In this document: positions 1-9,327 of the stretch, in pieces | How positions within the stretch are numbered: position 1 is the stretch's first letter | Layout: every line of letters begins with the position of its first letter | Source: Thermoplasmata archaeon | GTDB taxonomy: Archaea > Thermoplasmatota > Thermoplasmata > Lutacidiplasmatales > UBA184 | DNA length: 43,425 nucleotides | Assembly: GCA_030041175.1 (NCBI GenBank) | Contig: JASHOK010000076.1 | Location: 1-43,425, forward strand | Direction: 5' to 3' | Notes under the pieces: model-generated | Database searches by the model: none | Seen by the model: only the letters and a program-made list of their open reading frames with translations | What the model was told of the DNA's origin: nothing | Position numbers and translations under genes: made by a program

Positions 1-1112
1 TCTGCGGTCCATGGAGAAGGGTCGGGGGCTGGTCCCTCGCGCCACGTACGTGGCGCCGGGCGACGGAATATGCGCTCGAACTCCGTTCGCCATCTCTCAG
101 GAAGCGGGCTGGTCCACGCATCCACCCTCGGTAGCGTTCGGAGCTGAAGGGCCGCACCTGCGAGACTTCGCGCTACGTTTTCAGCCGTATAGCCGCCTCC
201 ACCCGTCACGAGCAGACGTCCTCCGGCCACTTCGTGGGACATCCGGTGGACCAACTCGACCGCCCTTCCGTAGGAACGAGCAGTGTACTGCAGCTCGCCC
301 AGCCCGTCCCCTACGTGGGCGTCGGTTCCGCACTGGAGGACGATGAGCTCGGGACGGTAGCTCCGCAGCAGGGTGGGAACTACCTGCTCAAAGAGTGGGA
401 TGAAGGCCTCGTCTCCCGCCCCCGGCGGGAGCGGGAGGTTCACCTTGAGACCGGCCCCGTCGCCGTGTCCGGTCTCCGACGGGAAGCCGGTCCCGGGAAA
501 GATCGTGCGACCATCCTGGTGAAAGTCGATATCCAGCACGGTTCCGTCTTCGTAGAATCCATACATCACTCCGTCCCCGTGGTGAACGTCAATGTCGACG
601 TACGCCACTCGACGCGGAGTGCCCGTGCCTTGTTGGAATCGCCGGATTGCCACGGCGAGGTCATTGAAAATGCAGAATCCGCTGGCCCGACCCGGATGGG
701 CGTGGTGAAGGCCTCCCGCCGGGTTGAACGCGTGGGTGAGTGCGTCCCACTCGACGTAGCGAAGCCCTGTCAGGGTACCGCCTACGACCGCCGACGCGGC
801 CGCGAAGCAGCCCAAGAAGGCTGGAGTGTCACCGGCATCCAGGGACGGCGCGTGGCGGTCCCGCCCGGCTCGTTCGACCAGGCCCAAGTAATCTTCCCGG
901 TGAAACCGGAGAAGGTCGTCCCGTCCGGCGGTTTCCACCCTCTTCACGAGCTCGGGCTCCGAGGGAAGGCCGGGCCCAAAGTATCCCGACTCCTCGAGGA
1001 GTTGGACGGCCAGCTGGCGGCTCTTCTCCGTGAAGGGGTGCCCCGGACCGAAGTCGTACGCCTCGAAGGCAGGGTCCCACAGGACCTTGACCGGACATCC
1101 GGAGGTTGTCAT
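1..1112 (-). CDS. Class I histone deacetylase / AcuC-like deacetylase (C-terminus truncated by window edge)
   Basis: Minus-strand reading MTTSGCPVKVLWDPAFEAYDFGPGHPFTEKS...FNPAGGLHHAHPGRASGFCIFNDLAVA...VAYVDIDVHHGDGVMYGFYEDGTVLDIDFHQDGRTIFPGTGF...GTDAHVGDGLGEL...TGGGGY. Canonical HDAC motifs; absent from ORF track because no stop lies inside the window. Confidence 0.9.
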   Translation of the reverse strand, partial: MTTSGCPVKVLWDPAFEAYDFGPGHPFTEKSRQLAVQLLEESGYFGPGLPSEPELVKRVETAGRDDLLRFHREDYLGLVERAGRDRHAPSLDAGDTPAFLGCFAAASAVVGGTLTGLRYVEWDALTHAFNPAGGLHHAHPGRASGFCIFNDLAVAIRRFQQGTGTPRRVAYVDIDVHHGDGVMYGFYEDGTVLDIDFHQDGRTIFPGTGFPSETGHGDGAGLKVNLPLPPGAGDEAFIPLFEQVVPTLLRSYRPELIVLQCGTDAHVGDGLGELQYTARSYGRAVELVHRMSHEVAGGRLLVTGGGGYTAENVARSLAGAALQLRTLPRVDAWTSPLPERWRTEFERIFRRPAPRTWREGPAPDPSPWTA

Positions 1113-3219
1113 GGCCGTGTGTCGGCCAAAGAACCGTGCCGGGGATTATATCGTCCCACTCGATGGGTCGCCCGGGGGTCGACGGACGGAGGACTTCTCC
1201 GCGGCCGAGCGTTCCACGCTCCGGAACGTCTGCGACACTCTTGTCCCGGCAGTCGACGACAGTTCGGCTTTCGCCGAGTTCTATGCCCGGCCGGCGTCGG
1301 CCCTCGGAGTCGACACCCAGATCCTCGACCTCATCCGGAGCGAGTTCCCCCCGCGGCAGGTCGCGGAGATCCATCAGCTGCTGCGGACCGTAGAGAGCCC
1401 GGTCCTGAATCTCTTCCTCGGGAACGGCTTCGTGCGTTTCTCGGCACTTTCGGGCGAGCGGCGTACCCGGTACCTGCAGGTCTGGCGCGACAGCCGGGCG
1501 GCCCGGAAGCGGACCGGCTTTCAAGCCCTCAAACGTCTCACGTGTTTTCTCTTCTACGCGATACCGGACGCCTCCGGTCATAGTCCGAACTGGCCCGCCG
1601 TTGGGTATCCGGGAGTCTTCCCCTCGACCCCGCGTCCGAGTCCGGATGACCATCTCCTGCGACCGATCGTACCGGAACAGGATCTCGAGCTCAGCTGCGA
1701 TGTCTGCGTCGTGGGTTCGGGAGCCGGCGGCAGCGTCGCGGCTCGGGATCTGCAAGCCGCGGGACTTTCCGTGATCGTCCTCGAGGCAGGCCCGTACCTC
1801 ACCGGAAGTGATCTCCGGCCGAGCGAACTCGACGGAACGGCGAGGTCGTTCGACCGGTCGGGCACGCTGGCCACAGATGACCTTGCCTTCCAGCTCCTCG
1901 CCGGCCGTGGCGCGGGAGGCGGGACCTTTGTCAACTGGATGACCTGTCTCCGGCCGCCTCCGTTCGTGCTGAGAGAGTGGGAGTCTCGGTACGGTATCGA
2001 CGGCCTCAGCGGGCCCGAGTTCGGGCGCGTCGTGGACTCCATCTGGCAGTCCCTGGAGGTGAACGACCGCGAGAGCCAGCGGAATCCCAACAACGACGCC
2101 CTCTGGCGGGGCTGCCAGGCTCTGGGCTTTAGGTCGGGGCAGGATTTTCAGACGATCTCTCGGAACGCGGTGGGCTGCGCACTCCGATGCGACTACTGCG
2201 GCTTCGGCTGCGCCTACTTGTGCAAGCGTTCGACGATCCTGAACCTCCTGCCCGAGGCCCAGAACGCCGGCGCACGGTTCCTCTTCCGTACCCAGGCGGA
2301 AGCCCTCGAGGTCAACGGCGGAAGAGTTGACGCCGTTCGAGCGCGGTACTCCGCGGGTCCAGATCGGTCTTACCGCGTTCGAGTTCGTGCTCGAGCCGTT
2401 GTTCTCGCCGGCGGGGCGATTCACACGCCGCTGCTCCTTCTCCGGTCTGGCGTTCGGTCCCGGGGCATTGGCCGCGGTCTCCGCCTGCATCCCACGACGG
2501 CGGTCGCGGGGGACCTGGGCCGGAGCGTTCAGGCGTGGGCGGGCCCGCCTCAGACGGTCGCAGTGACCAAGTTCCTCGACTGGGAGCACACGGGCGAGGG
2601 ATTCTGGATGGAGGCGGCGCCGGCTCATCCCGGTCTCTTCGCGCTCGCCGCGCCCTGGGTCGATGGAGCGGCTCACAAGCGCTGGATGCAGCAGCGGTAC
2701 GCGCGGGCGACCGCCACCATCGTTCTGCTCCGGGATGGTTCGCGAGGAACGGTCACCGTCGACGCGCGGGGAGAGCCCTCGATCCGATACGCGCTCAGCG
2801 GGGCGGACCGCGCTCGGCTCACTCGCGGCCTCCAGGAAACCGGGCGGATTCTGGCGGCGGCGGGCGCGAAGGGCCTCATCACTCTTCACAGCACGCCCGT
2901 AGAGGTGGAGGCGTCCGGAGAGCGTCTGACCGAATCCGAGGTAGACACGTTCCTCGCCGGCGTGGCAGAGCGCAGCCTCGCGCCGAATCGGTGCCTGATG
3001 TTCAGTGCCCACCTGATGGGCTCGTGCCCGATGGGGCGAGATTCGGCCCAGGCCGCGGTGTCTCCGCGAGGAGCGGTCTGGGGCTTGGAGAATGCCTATG
3101 TCGCCGACGGCTCGGTCTTCCCGACGGCTCCCGGGGTGAATCCGATGATCACTGTCATGGCCATGGCCCGCCGGACGAGCCAGTCGGTGGTCGAGGACCT
3201 TCGCCGCGAGAAGCGATGA
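1111..3219 (+). CDS. GMC-type FAD-dependent oxidoreductase with N-terminal extension
   Basis: CDVCVVGSGAGGSVAARDLQAAGLSVIVLEAGPYL; GRGAGGGTFVNWM; C-terminal HLMGSCPMG...VADGSVFPTAPGVNPMITVMAMARR. Start chosen at ATG 1111; exact start uncertain. Confidence 0.88.
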   Translation: MAVCRPKNRAGDYIVPLDGSPGGRRTEDFSAAERSTLRNVCDTLVPAVDDSSAFAEFYARPASALGVDTQILDLIRSEFPPRQVAEIHQLLRTVESPVLNLFLGNGFVRFSALSGERRTRYLQVWRDSRAARKRTGFQALKRLTCFLFYAIPDASGHSPNWPAVGYPGVFPSTPRPSPDDHLLRPIVPEQDLELSCDVCVVGSGAGGSVAARDLQAAGLSVIVLEAGPYLTGSDLRPSELDGTARSFDRSGTLATDDLAFQLLAGRGAGGGTFVNWMTCLRPPPFVLREWESRYGIDGLSGPEFGRVVDSIWQSLEVNDRESQRNPNNDALWRGCQALGFRSGQDFQTISRNAVGCALRCDYCGFGCAYLCKRSTILNLLPEAQNAGARFLFRTQAEALEVNGGRVDAVRARYSAGPDRSYRVRVRARAVVLAGGAIHTPLLLLRSGVRSRGIGRGLRLHPTTAVAGDLGRSVQAWAGPPQTVAVTKFLDWEHTGEGFWMEAAPAHPGLFALAAPWVDGAAHKRWMQQRYARATATIVLLRDGSRGTVTVDARGEPSIRYALSGADRARLTRGLQETGRILAAAGAKGLITLHSTPVEVEASGERLTESEVDTFLAGVAERSLAPNRCLMFSAHLMGSCPMGRDSAQAAVSPRGAVWGLENAYVADGSVFPTAPGVNPMITVMAMARRTSQSVVEDLRREKR

Positions 3220-3228
3220 CGCATCTCT

Positions 3229-3387
3229 TCAGGTCTTGACCCCGCGCCACACGGCCTTCGGCCGGGCGTCGAGGCACCATTGCTGGCACTTCACACAGAA
3301 CGGAACGCTCGGAGGGGGCCGCTGCACGTGGTCCGAGTCGGGGTGGCTACACTTCGGGCACGGCATCGGTTTCCCTGCTGCACTCAC
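3229..3387 (-). CDS. Small zinc-ribbon protein (52 aa)
   Basis: GTG-initiated reading MSAAGKPMPCPKCSHPDSDHVQRPPPSVPFCVKCQQWCLDARPKAVWRGVKT*; CPKC and CVKC pairs; not in ORF track. Confidence 0.6.
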   Translation of the reverse strand: MSAAGKPMPCPKCSHPDSDHVQRPPPSVPFCVKCQQWCLDARPKAVWRGVKT

Positions 3388-3569
3388 GTCCGCCGGGCCG
3401 TCTTCGATTCGGGACCGCGGCGTCGGACGTGACGGTACCGCGCCCGATACTTCCGCTTTCGCCTCTGACGTCGCTCGAGTTCCGAGGCCGTCCGCTCCGC
3501 CGCGTCCAGGCCCATCCTCGTGCTACCCTCGCCCGGGAGTCCGGGATGGGACGCGGGGGGGCTCGGCGG

Positions 3570-4184
3570 CTAGACGTACTGCTGGTCGGTGTAGCAGTAG
3601 TACCGGTTGTACTGCGGGATGAACGTCGCGGGGCGACCACACTTGGGGCAGATCACCGGTGCCGGGGCGGCCGGTGCCGCCGGGGGCGGCGCGGCCACCG
3701 GCGCAGGCTGCATGCCGGGCGCGGGCTGAGGCTGCATTGGCGCGGCCGGCGGTACCCCGTACGGGGACGCGGGAGCCATCATTGGCGCCCCGCCCGGGAA
3801 GCCGGGCGGCGGCATCTGCTGCTCTCGGACGGCGTCTCCGAGTTTGATGTAGCCAATCAGGTAGAGGATGCCCGGTAGGATGCCCCAGACCGTGATGATG
3901 GAGAGAATCGCAACGATCAGCGTCCAGGTGCGGGCCGCCTGGTAGCGACCCTCGCGGACCGGCTTGTAGGAAAACAACCAAACCAGGATGAGCCAAACGA
4001 CTCCAATGAACGCGAGAACGAGATAGACAATCCCAACGAAGGGGAACGCGATGGCGATCAGGCCGCCGTAGACAAGCCCCACCAGTACGAAGACTGCCTG
4101 GAGGATCAGGCCCACCAGAATGAGGGTCTTCGCCGTCGAGCCTGAGGGCGGCACGTAACTTTGCGCTCCCGGTTGGCCGTACAC
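3570..4184 (-). CDS. Multi-pass membrane protein with Pro/Ala linker and C-terminal zinc-ribbon
   Basis: Several hydrophobic helices, then PAPVICPKCGRPATFIPQYNRYYCYTDQQYV. GTG start at 4184 has a TATA-like box about 26 nt upstream (ORF open to 4256). Confidence 0.65.
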   Translation of the reverse strand: MYGQPGAQSYVPPSGSTAKTLILVGLILQAVFVLVGLVYGGLIAIAFPFVGIVYLVLAFIGVVWLILVWLFSYKPVREGRYQAARTWTLIVAILSIITVWGILPGILYLIGYIKLGDAVREQQMPPPGFPGGAPMMAPASPYGVPPAAPMQPQPAPGMQPAPVAAPPPAAPAAPAPVICPKCGRPATFIPQYNRYYCYTDQQYV

Positions 4185-4206
4185 GCCGACGCCACGAAGC
4201 GGGAGG

Positions 4207-4214
4207 TATTTTGA
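4207..4214 (-). promoter_or_regulatory. TATA-like box upstream of GTG 4184
   Basis: Plus-strand TATTTTGA; centre about 26 nt from start. Confidence 0.4.
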
Positions 4215-4325
4215 CCCTTCGGTTGACGAAAATCGCGGAGCGCTGCGCAGAGCCACTCCGCTGCAGGTTCGGGGACGGTTGACGGCCCCCGAAGGAGTAA
4301 TCCCCCTCTCCGGATTTCTCGCGGT

Positions 4326-4883
4326 GTGCCGGCAGGCTCGGGGGTCGCACAGCGCAAGCGACGACGCGCCCGGCCTCCCACCGTCGCGGGCACAGAGGCT
4401 TCTCGTCGCGGTCTCGGGTTCTACGGGTACGTGGTCCGGGACGTGATGTCCCGGCCCGTGATCAGCGTCCGGCCCGAAGCCTCACTCGAGGTGGCGGCGT
4501 CCCTCATGAGTACGCACGGGGTGTCGGGATTGCCGGTTCTGGACCGACGGCCACGCCTCGTCGGGGTCCTGAGTCAGAAGGACGTAGTGCGGGTACTCCA
4601 CGAGCGCGCGGGCCTTTCGCTGCCGGGCGGGATCTTTGACCTGATCCTGGATTCTACGAAGGCGCGGCGCAGCGACCTCCCCCGGGAGTGTCGAACCATC
4701 CTCGAGAACACTCGGGTCCGTGCGGCCATGTCGAACCGACCGATCACCGTCGGGCCGAACGCGTCGCTCGACGATGCGATCCGCCTCTTGATCGAGCACA
4801 AGATCAACCGTCTGCCCGTCATGGAAGGCGGCTCGCTGATCGGGATCGTATCCCGGCACGACCTGCTGAGCGGCTTCCTCTGA
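4326..4883 (+). CDS. Tandem CBS-domain protein
   Basis: VRDVMSRPVISVRPEASLEVAASLMSTHGVSGLPVLD...LVGVLSQKDVVRVL and a second repeat AMSNRPITVGPNASLDDAIRLLIEHKINRLPVMEGGSLIGIVSRHDLL; start may be downstream of 4326. Confidence 0.88.
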   Translation: MPAGSGVAQRKRRRARPPTVAGTEASRRGLGFYGYVVRDVMSRPVISVRPEASLEVAASLMSTHGVSGLPVLDRRPRLVGVLSQKDVVRVLHERAGLSLPGGIFDLILDSTKARRSDLPRECRTILENTRVRAAMSNRPITVGPNASLDDAIRLLIEHKINRLPVMEGGSLIGIVSRHDLLSGFL

Positions 4884-4892
4884 CCGCCGGCC

Positions 4893-7322
4893 CTACGGGT
4901 GCGGCGGCCGTCGCGTAGCCCTCAGCCGGGCTACGGATGAGGCGTACTCCAGCCCCTTCTGAATCCCGCGTTCCGCACCACGGACCGGATGCTGTGCGAA
5001 GTATTCCTTCAGCTCGGGGTAATTGGTACCGCCCAGGTTGGAGATCAGCGTCTCGTAGATGATGTGCAGGGTCGAGGTACCGCCGAACGCGCCCAAGACC
5101 TTCTCGCCTTGCGCCAAGTACCAGCGCCAGACCACCGGCCGAGACTGAGGGTGGTTCAGGGCTTCGAAGAGCATCCACGGGAACTGGGAGAACGGGAGCT
5201 CCCCGGTGCTGGCCCGGTCCAGCGCTGCCGCAGTGAGCGCCGGGTCTTCAAACGAGGCCAAGGCCCGGGCCATCTGGACCTGGCCGGCGTCGTTGGCTCC
5301 TTGGAGACGCTGCCAGAATCCGTCGACCGCCGGCGCCCCAGTCGCCTCGGCGTACGCCACTGCGACCGCCTGTCGGAGGTCGGGGTCGATGGTATCGAAC
5401 CGGGCATACATCGGCGCGAGCTCGCGCGCAAACGCCGGGTCGAAGACCAGCCGGCCCCGGAGGGCCACCTCGCGGAGTCGACGCTCCATATCGCTCTCGC
5501 CCGGCTTGGCGGTGAGCCCGAAGCGATCGGTTTGCGCTCGATGGACTCGGCGGTACAGCTCGAGAAATTCGGGATCGTCGTAGAGCGCCAGCGCAACGGT
5601 GCTGAGCTGATGAAGGACCTCGTGGCCGACCAGTGGATCCTTGTCCTTCACCGCCCGTTCGATCAGGGACTTCCACCGGTCGAATGCGATGTCCCCGGAA
5701 AACAGGAACGCGAGGAGGTCCTCCGTGAGCAGCCACCGCTCGGACGACGAGAGTCGGTCGAACCGCTCCACCAATCGGTCGTACGTCGAGTCGTCGTAGA
5801 GCACGCGATAGAAGCCCAGGGCCTGCTCGTTGACGAAGACGTCCGTCGCTGCCGGAACGTTGAGCGTGATCTCGGGGCCGGACATCAGCACCCTGAGGGG
5901 CGCTCCGTCCGTTCGTGCCACCAGCGGGATCGGCCAGTACTGCCGGGGATGCTCCCCAGTGATCGAGAATCGACGCTGCTCGAGATGGAGGCCATCCGCC
6001 CCTCGGTGGACGATCAGCACCGGATGGCCCGGACGCTCCACCCAGCGCCGCATCAGGTCCGAGATCGGTTGACGGGCGGCGTTCTCGAGCGCAGCCCAGA
6101 GGTCCTCGCTTCGGGCGTTCGCGTACTGGAACTTGGAGAGGTAGTCATGGACGCCCTGCCGGAACGCCTCGGGGCCGACGAAGCCCTCGAGCATGCGAAG
6201 GACGCTCGCGCCCTTGCCGTAACTGATCTCGTCGAAGATCTCCTCGATCTCCTCGGCCGAAGCGACCGCCTGGCGGATCGGGTGGGTGGAGGAGAGCGAG
6301 TCTCCGGCGAGGGCCGGGGACATCTCGGAGAGAAAGAAGTCGTCCCAGATGCTGGCGTCGCCAAGGCGGTCGAGGACTTTGAACGCCATGAGCGCGGCAA
6401 AGCTCTCGTTGAGCCAGATCTCGTCCCACCAGTGCATGGTCACGAGGTCGCCAAACCACTGGTGTGCGATCTCGTGGGCCGTCACGGTCGCGATCTGACG
6501 TCGGAGACCCGCTGTCGTCGCCTCGTCGGCCAGCAGGAGGCGTTCCCGACTGGTGATGATCCCCCAGTTCTCCATCGCGCCGGCCGCGAACTCCCGAAGC
6601 GAGACGAGGTCCAGCTTTGGCAGAGGATACGGGACGCCGTAGTAACTCTCGAACTCCTTGAGGACTCTCTGGGCGATCCCCAGCGCGAATTGACCCTTGG
6701 AGGCATCCCCGGGGGGCGTCCATATCGCCACCCGGGAGCCTGGTCCCGTGCCCCGGAGCACGTCGAACTTTCCGATGCCGAGGAAGACCAGATAGGTCGA
6801 CATCCGCGGTGTGCGGACGAAGCGTACCCGCTGTCGGCCGTTTACGGTCGCCACCTCGTTCGAGGGGGTGTTGAAGAGGACGGTCAGGCCCGGGTCGGTG
6901 GTGACCTCCACGTCGAAGGTCGCCTTCTGATCGGGGCGGTCCACGCACGGGAACACATGTCGGGCGCCGGTCGACTCAAATTGCGTCGCCAGCACGTAGT
7001 CGGGCGGCTGCCGGGACCGGTAGAGGCCTTGAAGACTCTGGTCCGGCGCCTTTCCCGAAAAGGCTACCTCCAGCTCACGGGCCCCGGACGGGATACCGGA
7101 GACCTCGAGCTCCTGGCTGGCCTCCAGAAGGCGGGTGGACAGGGGGTGTGCCCCCGAGGCGGCGTGGTCGATCTCGAGGCCCACCGAATTGAGCCGGACC
7201 GACGGAGCGTCGAGCTCGCCGGTGAGCCGGACCCGGCCGCGGAAAGTGCGGTTGGAGAAGTCGACATCCAACCACAACTGGTACGATTCGGTCTTCACGC
7301 GATGCGGACCCGGCCCCCGCAT
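4893..7322 (-). CDS. M1 family zinc aminopeptidase (tricorn interacting factor F2/F3-like)
   Basis: GAMENWGIITSRE, HEIAHQWFGDLVTMHWWDEIWLNESFA (HExxH-x18-E). Confidence 0.93.
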   Translation of the reverse strand: MRGPGPHRVKTESYQLWLDVDFSNRTFRGRVRLTGELDAPSVRLNSVGLEIDHAASGAHPLSTRLLEASQELEVSGIPSGARELEVAFSGKAPDQSLQGLYRSRQPPDYVLATQFESTGARHVFPCVDRPDQKATFDVEVTTDPGLTVLFNTPSNEVATVNGRQRVRFVRTPRMSTYLVFLGIGKFDVLRGTGPGSRVAIWTPPGDASKGQFALGIAQRVLKEFESYYGVPYPLPKLDLVSLREFAAGAMENWGIITSRERLLLADEATTAGLRRQIATVTAHEIAHQWFGDLVTMHWWDEIWLNESFAALMAFKVLDRLGDASIWDDFFLSEMSPALAGDSLSSTHPIRQAVASAEEIEEIFDEISYGKGASVLRMLEGFVGPEAFRQGVHDYLSKFQYANARSEDLWAALENAARQPISDLMRRWVERPGHPVLIVHRGADGLHLEQRRFSITGEHPRQYWPIPLVARTDGAPLRVLMSGPEITLNVPAATDVFVNEQALGFYRVLYDDSTYDRLVERFDRLSSSERWLLTEDLLAFLFSGDIAFDRWKSLIERAVKDKDPLVGHEVLHQLSTVALALYDDPEFLELYRRVHRAQTDRFGLTAKPGESDMERRLREVALRGRLVFDPAFARELAPMYARFDTIDPDLRQAVAVAYAEATGAPAVDGFWQRLQGANDAGQVQMARALASFEDPALTAAALDRASTGELPFSQFPWMLFEALNHPQSRPVVWRWYLAQGEKVLGAFGGTSTLHIIYETLISNLGGTNYPELKEYFAQHPVRGAERGIQKGLEYASSVARLRATRRPPHP

Positions 7323-7458
7323 GCCGGCCGCCCCATGTAAAGGCCGCGGAGGCGGCTCCGAGCGGGTGCCGGCGGCCCGCCCAGCTCCTTCTCACTGCCG
7401 TAGAATTGGGAGAAATGACTTGCCTGCCGGGACGACGGACCGCCGGGCCGGCGGCGCC

Positions 7459-7905
7459 CTAGGCGGTCTTCTGCTTGAGCCGAGCGAGGACCTCGGTCCA
7501 AGCTCCGGTGTGCCATTCCAAAGCGGCCGCCCCGATTCCGTCGTCGGGCCAGCCCTCGTGCTCGAGGCGGAGGCGGGTACGGTTCGGGCCCAGTGGCTGA
7601 AAGAGCACCGTGAGGTTCGTGACCGGCAAGTCCCCAGACTGGCCGGGGACGGTGCACGCCGGAACCTTCCAGGCCACCTTCAGAACGTACTCCTCTTCCA
7701 GGCCAACGATCGCCCCGCCGACGGGGCCAGGAATCGGACGGGCCGCGAGACGTCCAGTCAGTAGGTAGGTCCCCCCGATGCGAAGGTCGATCGTCGATCC
7801 CTCGGCCAGCCAGCTGGCCACCTGATCGGGTTCGGTCCAAAGGGCCCAGAGATCCTCTACCGGAATCTGCAGCTCCTCGATGAGAACCAGGGGTCCAGCC
7901 GCCAT
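7459..7905 (-). CDS. SRPBCC / AHSA1-like domain protein
   Basis: IEELQIPVEDLWALWTEPDQVASWLAEGSTIDLRIGGTYLLTGRL...; START/AHSA1-like pattern. Confidence 0.75.
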   Translation of the reverse strand: MAAGPLVLIEELQIPVEDLWALWTEPDQVASWLAEGSTIDLRIGGTYLLTGRLAARPIPGPVGGAIVGLEEEYVLKVAWKVPACTVPGQSGDLPVTNLTVLFQPLGPNRTRLRLEHEGWPDDGIGAAALEWHTGAWTEVLARLKQKTA

Positions 7906-7962
7906 CGGTACGGGGGCCGCAGCGGCCTCGGCCTATTAGAGTTCCCTCGGAGGGCGCCTGGA

Positions 7963-8205
7963 CTAGTCGTCCTCCGAGGTCAGGATTCTGGCACAGGAGA
8001 TACAGGGGATGGGACGCGGCTGGAAGTCGTAGGAACGGTGGCTCACCCGGCTGACCGGGGTCGGGTCCCCTGGGCCCACCGCTATGCGGAACTTGCTCGC
8101 CAGTACGGTTCGGACGATGTCTCCGTCCGCGCCGCAGCGGGCACAGAGGTCGAACTCGACGGCGTCCGTCGCGCTTCCTCCCGCCGATGTGCGCAGTCGC
8201 GGCAT
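7963..8205 (-). CDS. Small Cys-rich (zinc-binding) protein
   Basis: FDLCARCGADGD...PIPCISCARIL; two CxxC pairs. Confidence 0.55.
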   Translation of the reverse strand: MPRLRTSAGGSATDAVEFDLCARCGADGDIVRTVLASKFRIAVGPGDPTPVSRVSHRSYDFQPRPIPCISCARILTSEDD

Positions 8206-8355
8206 GGGTTGGCGCCTCCATGGCTGCGGGGTACATGAACGGTCCCGACAACGTCTCCCCGACGACCGAGGCCGGCGCCGGGCGTGGTGGGCAACTCCCA
8301 GTGGCGTTCGACCCCCGTTTGGCTTTCATAGCCCAGTGGTCTCGCAGTGCCCGCT

Positions 8356-8811
8356 ATGATCGGTCCCGGAACCGCCGCCCCGGACTTTGATGCCCCCACG
8401 TCGAAAGGTGCCAATCTCAAGCTGTCTTCTCTTCGCGGGAAGTCCGTGATTCTGTACTTCTATCCGAAGGCCTTCACGTCGGGCTGCGCGATGGAGACCC
8501 GAACCTTTGGAAAGATGTATTCCGAACTATCGGCCCAGGGCGTGGAAGTCGTGGGCGTCAGCGTCGATGACGCGGAGAAGCAGACCGCCTTCGCCGCCGA
8601 TTGCCACGCGGAGTTTCCGCTCGTCGCCGACACGAGCAAGACGATCGCTAAGAGCTATGGTGTGCTGGGAACGTTCCAGGTTGCGAAGCGAGTGACCTTC
8701 TACATCGACCCTCAGGGAACGGTCTCGGAGGTCGTAGAGTCGATGCTCCCGGGTCCGCACACCGAAAAGGCCGTCAAGAAGTACCTTGAGTCGACCCGCA
8801 AGCCGACGTAG
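8356..8811 (+). CDS. bcp: Peroxiredoxin, Bcp/AhpC-TSA type
   Basis: MIGPGTAAPDFDAPTSKGANLKLSSLRGKSVILYFYPKAFTSGCAMETRTF...GVEVVGVSVDD...; alternative GTG start at 8347. Confidence 0.9.
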   Translation: MIGPGTAAPDFDAPTSKGANLKLSSLRGKSVILYFYPKAFTSGCAMETRTFGKMYSELSAQGVEVVGVSVDDAEKQTAFAADCHAEFPLVADTSKTIAKSYGVLGTFQVAKRVTFYIDPQGTVSEVVESMLPGPHTEKAVKKYLESTRKPT

Positions 8812-9301
8812 GGCCCGCGTTCGGGAGCCGGCCGGTCCCTGGACTCTCCGTCGGGCCGGCATCCCCGACCTGAACACCCTCGTTGCTCACCGACGGGAGA
8901 TGTTCGCGGCCATCGGAGGGCGTTCGCCCCGCCAGCTCCACGCCCACGACGCCGTCTACCGGCGATGGTTGCTCCCGCGACTGCGGTCTGGGGAAACGGT
9001 TCTCCTCATCCTCGAGACACCGCAGCATGCGGTCGCCGCCAGCGGAGGGGTCTGGTTCCGTCCGGAGCAGCCGAGGCCGGAAGCTCCACGCTCTACGGTG
9101 CCCTACATCTTCTCGATGTTTACCGAACCCGCTCAGCGGAAACACGGGCTCGCTGCCCAGCTCCTCCAAGAAATGCTGCGGGTCGCCCGGCAGCGGGGGT
9201 ACCGCAGGGTCGTCTTGCATGCCGCACCCGCGGCCCGCAGGATCTACCGACGGGCCGGATTTTCGCGCACTTGGGAAATGCGCGCAGAGCTGACCGGCTG
9301 A
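8786..9301 (+). CDS. GNAT-family N-acetyltransferase
   Basis: TVPYIFSMFTEPAQRKHGLAAQLLQEMLRVARQRGYRRVVLHAAPAARRIYRRAGFSRTWEM; TTG start overlapping bcp is tentative. Confidence 0.8.
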   Translation: MSRPASRRRARVREPAGPWTLRRAGIPDLNTLVAHRREMFAAIGGRSPRQLHAHDAVYRRWLLPRLRSGETVLLILETPQHAVAASGGVWFRPEQPRPEAPRSTVPYIFSMFTEPAQRKHGLAAQLLQEMLRVARQRGYRRVVLHAAPAARRIYRRAGFSRTWEMRAELTG

Positions 9302-9327
9302 CCGGGCGCGCGGGCCAGACGTCCGAG

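Noticed and set aside
234-1583. 449-aa plus-strand ORF at the window start
   Set aside because: Antisense of the HDAC gene for most of its length; no motifs.
829-3012. 727-aa minus-strand ORF opposite the GMC oxidoreductase
   Set aside because: Translation is low-complexity Arg/Pro/Gly-rich with no domain motifs; the opposite strand encodes clear HDAC and GMC proteins. High-GC antisense artefact.
4989-7340. 783-aa plus-strand ORF opposite the M1 aminopeptidase
   Set aside because: Antisense shadow ORF of a clear M1 peptidase; no recognisable motifs.
8786-8811. 26-nt overlap of bcp and GNAT genes as translational coupling
   Set aside because: Depends on a TTG start for the GNAT gene; the true start may lie downstream, so the overlap is not secure.
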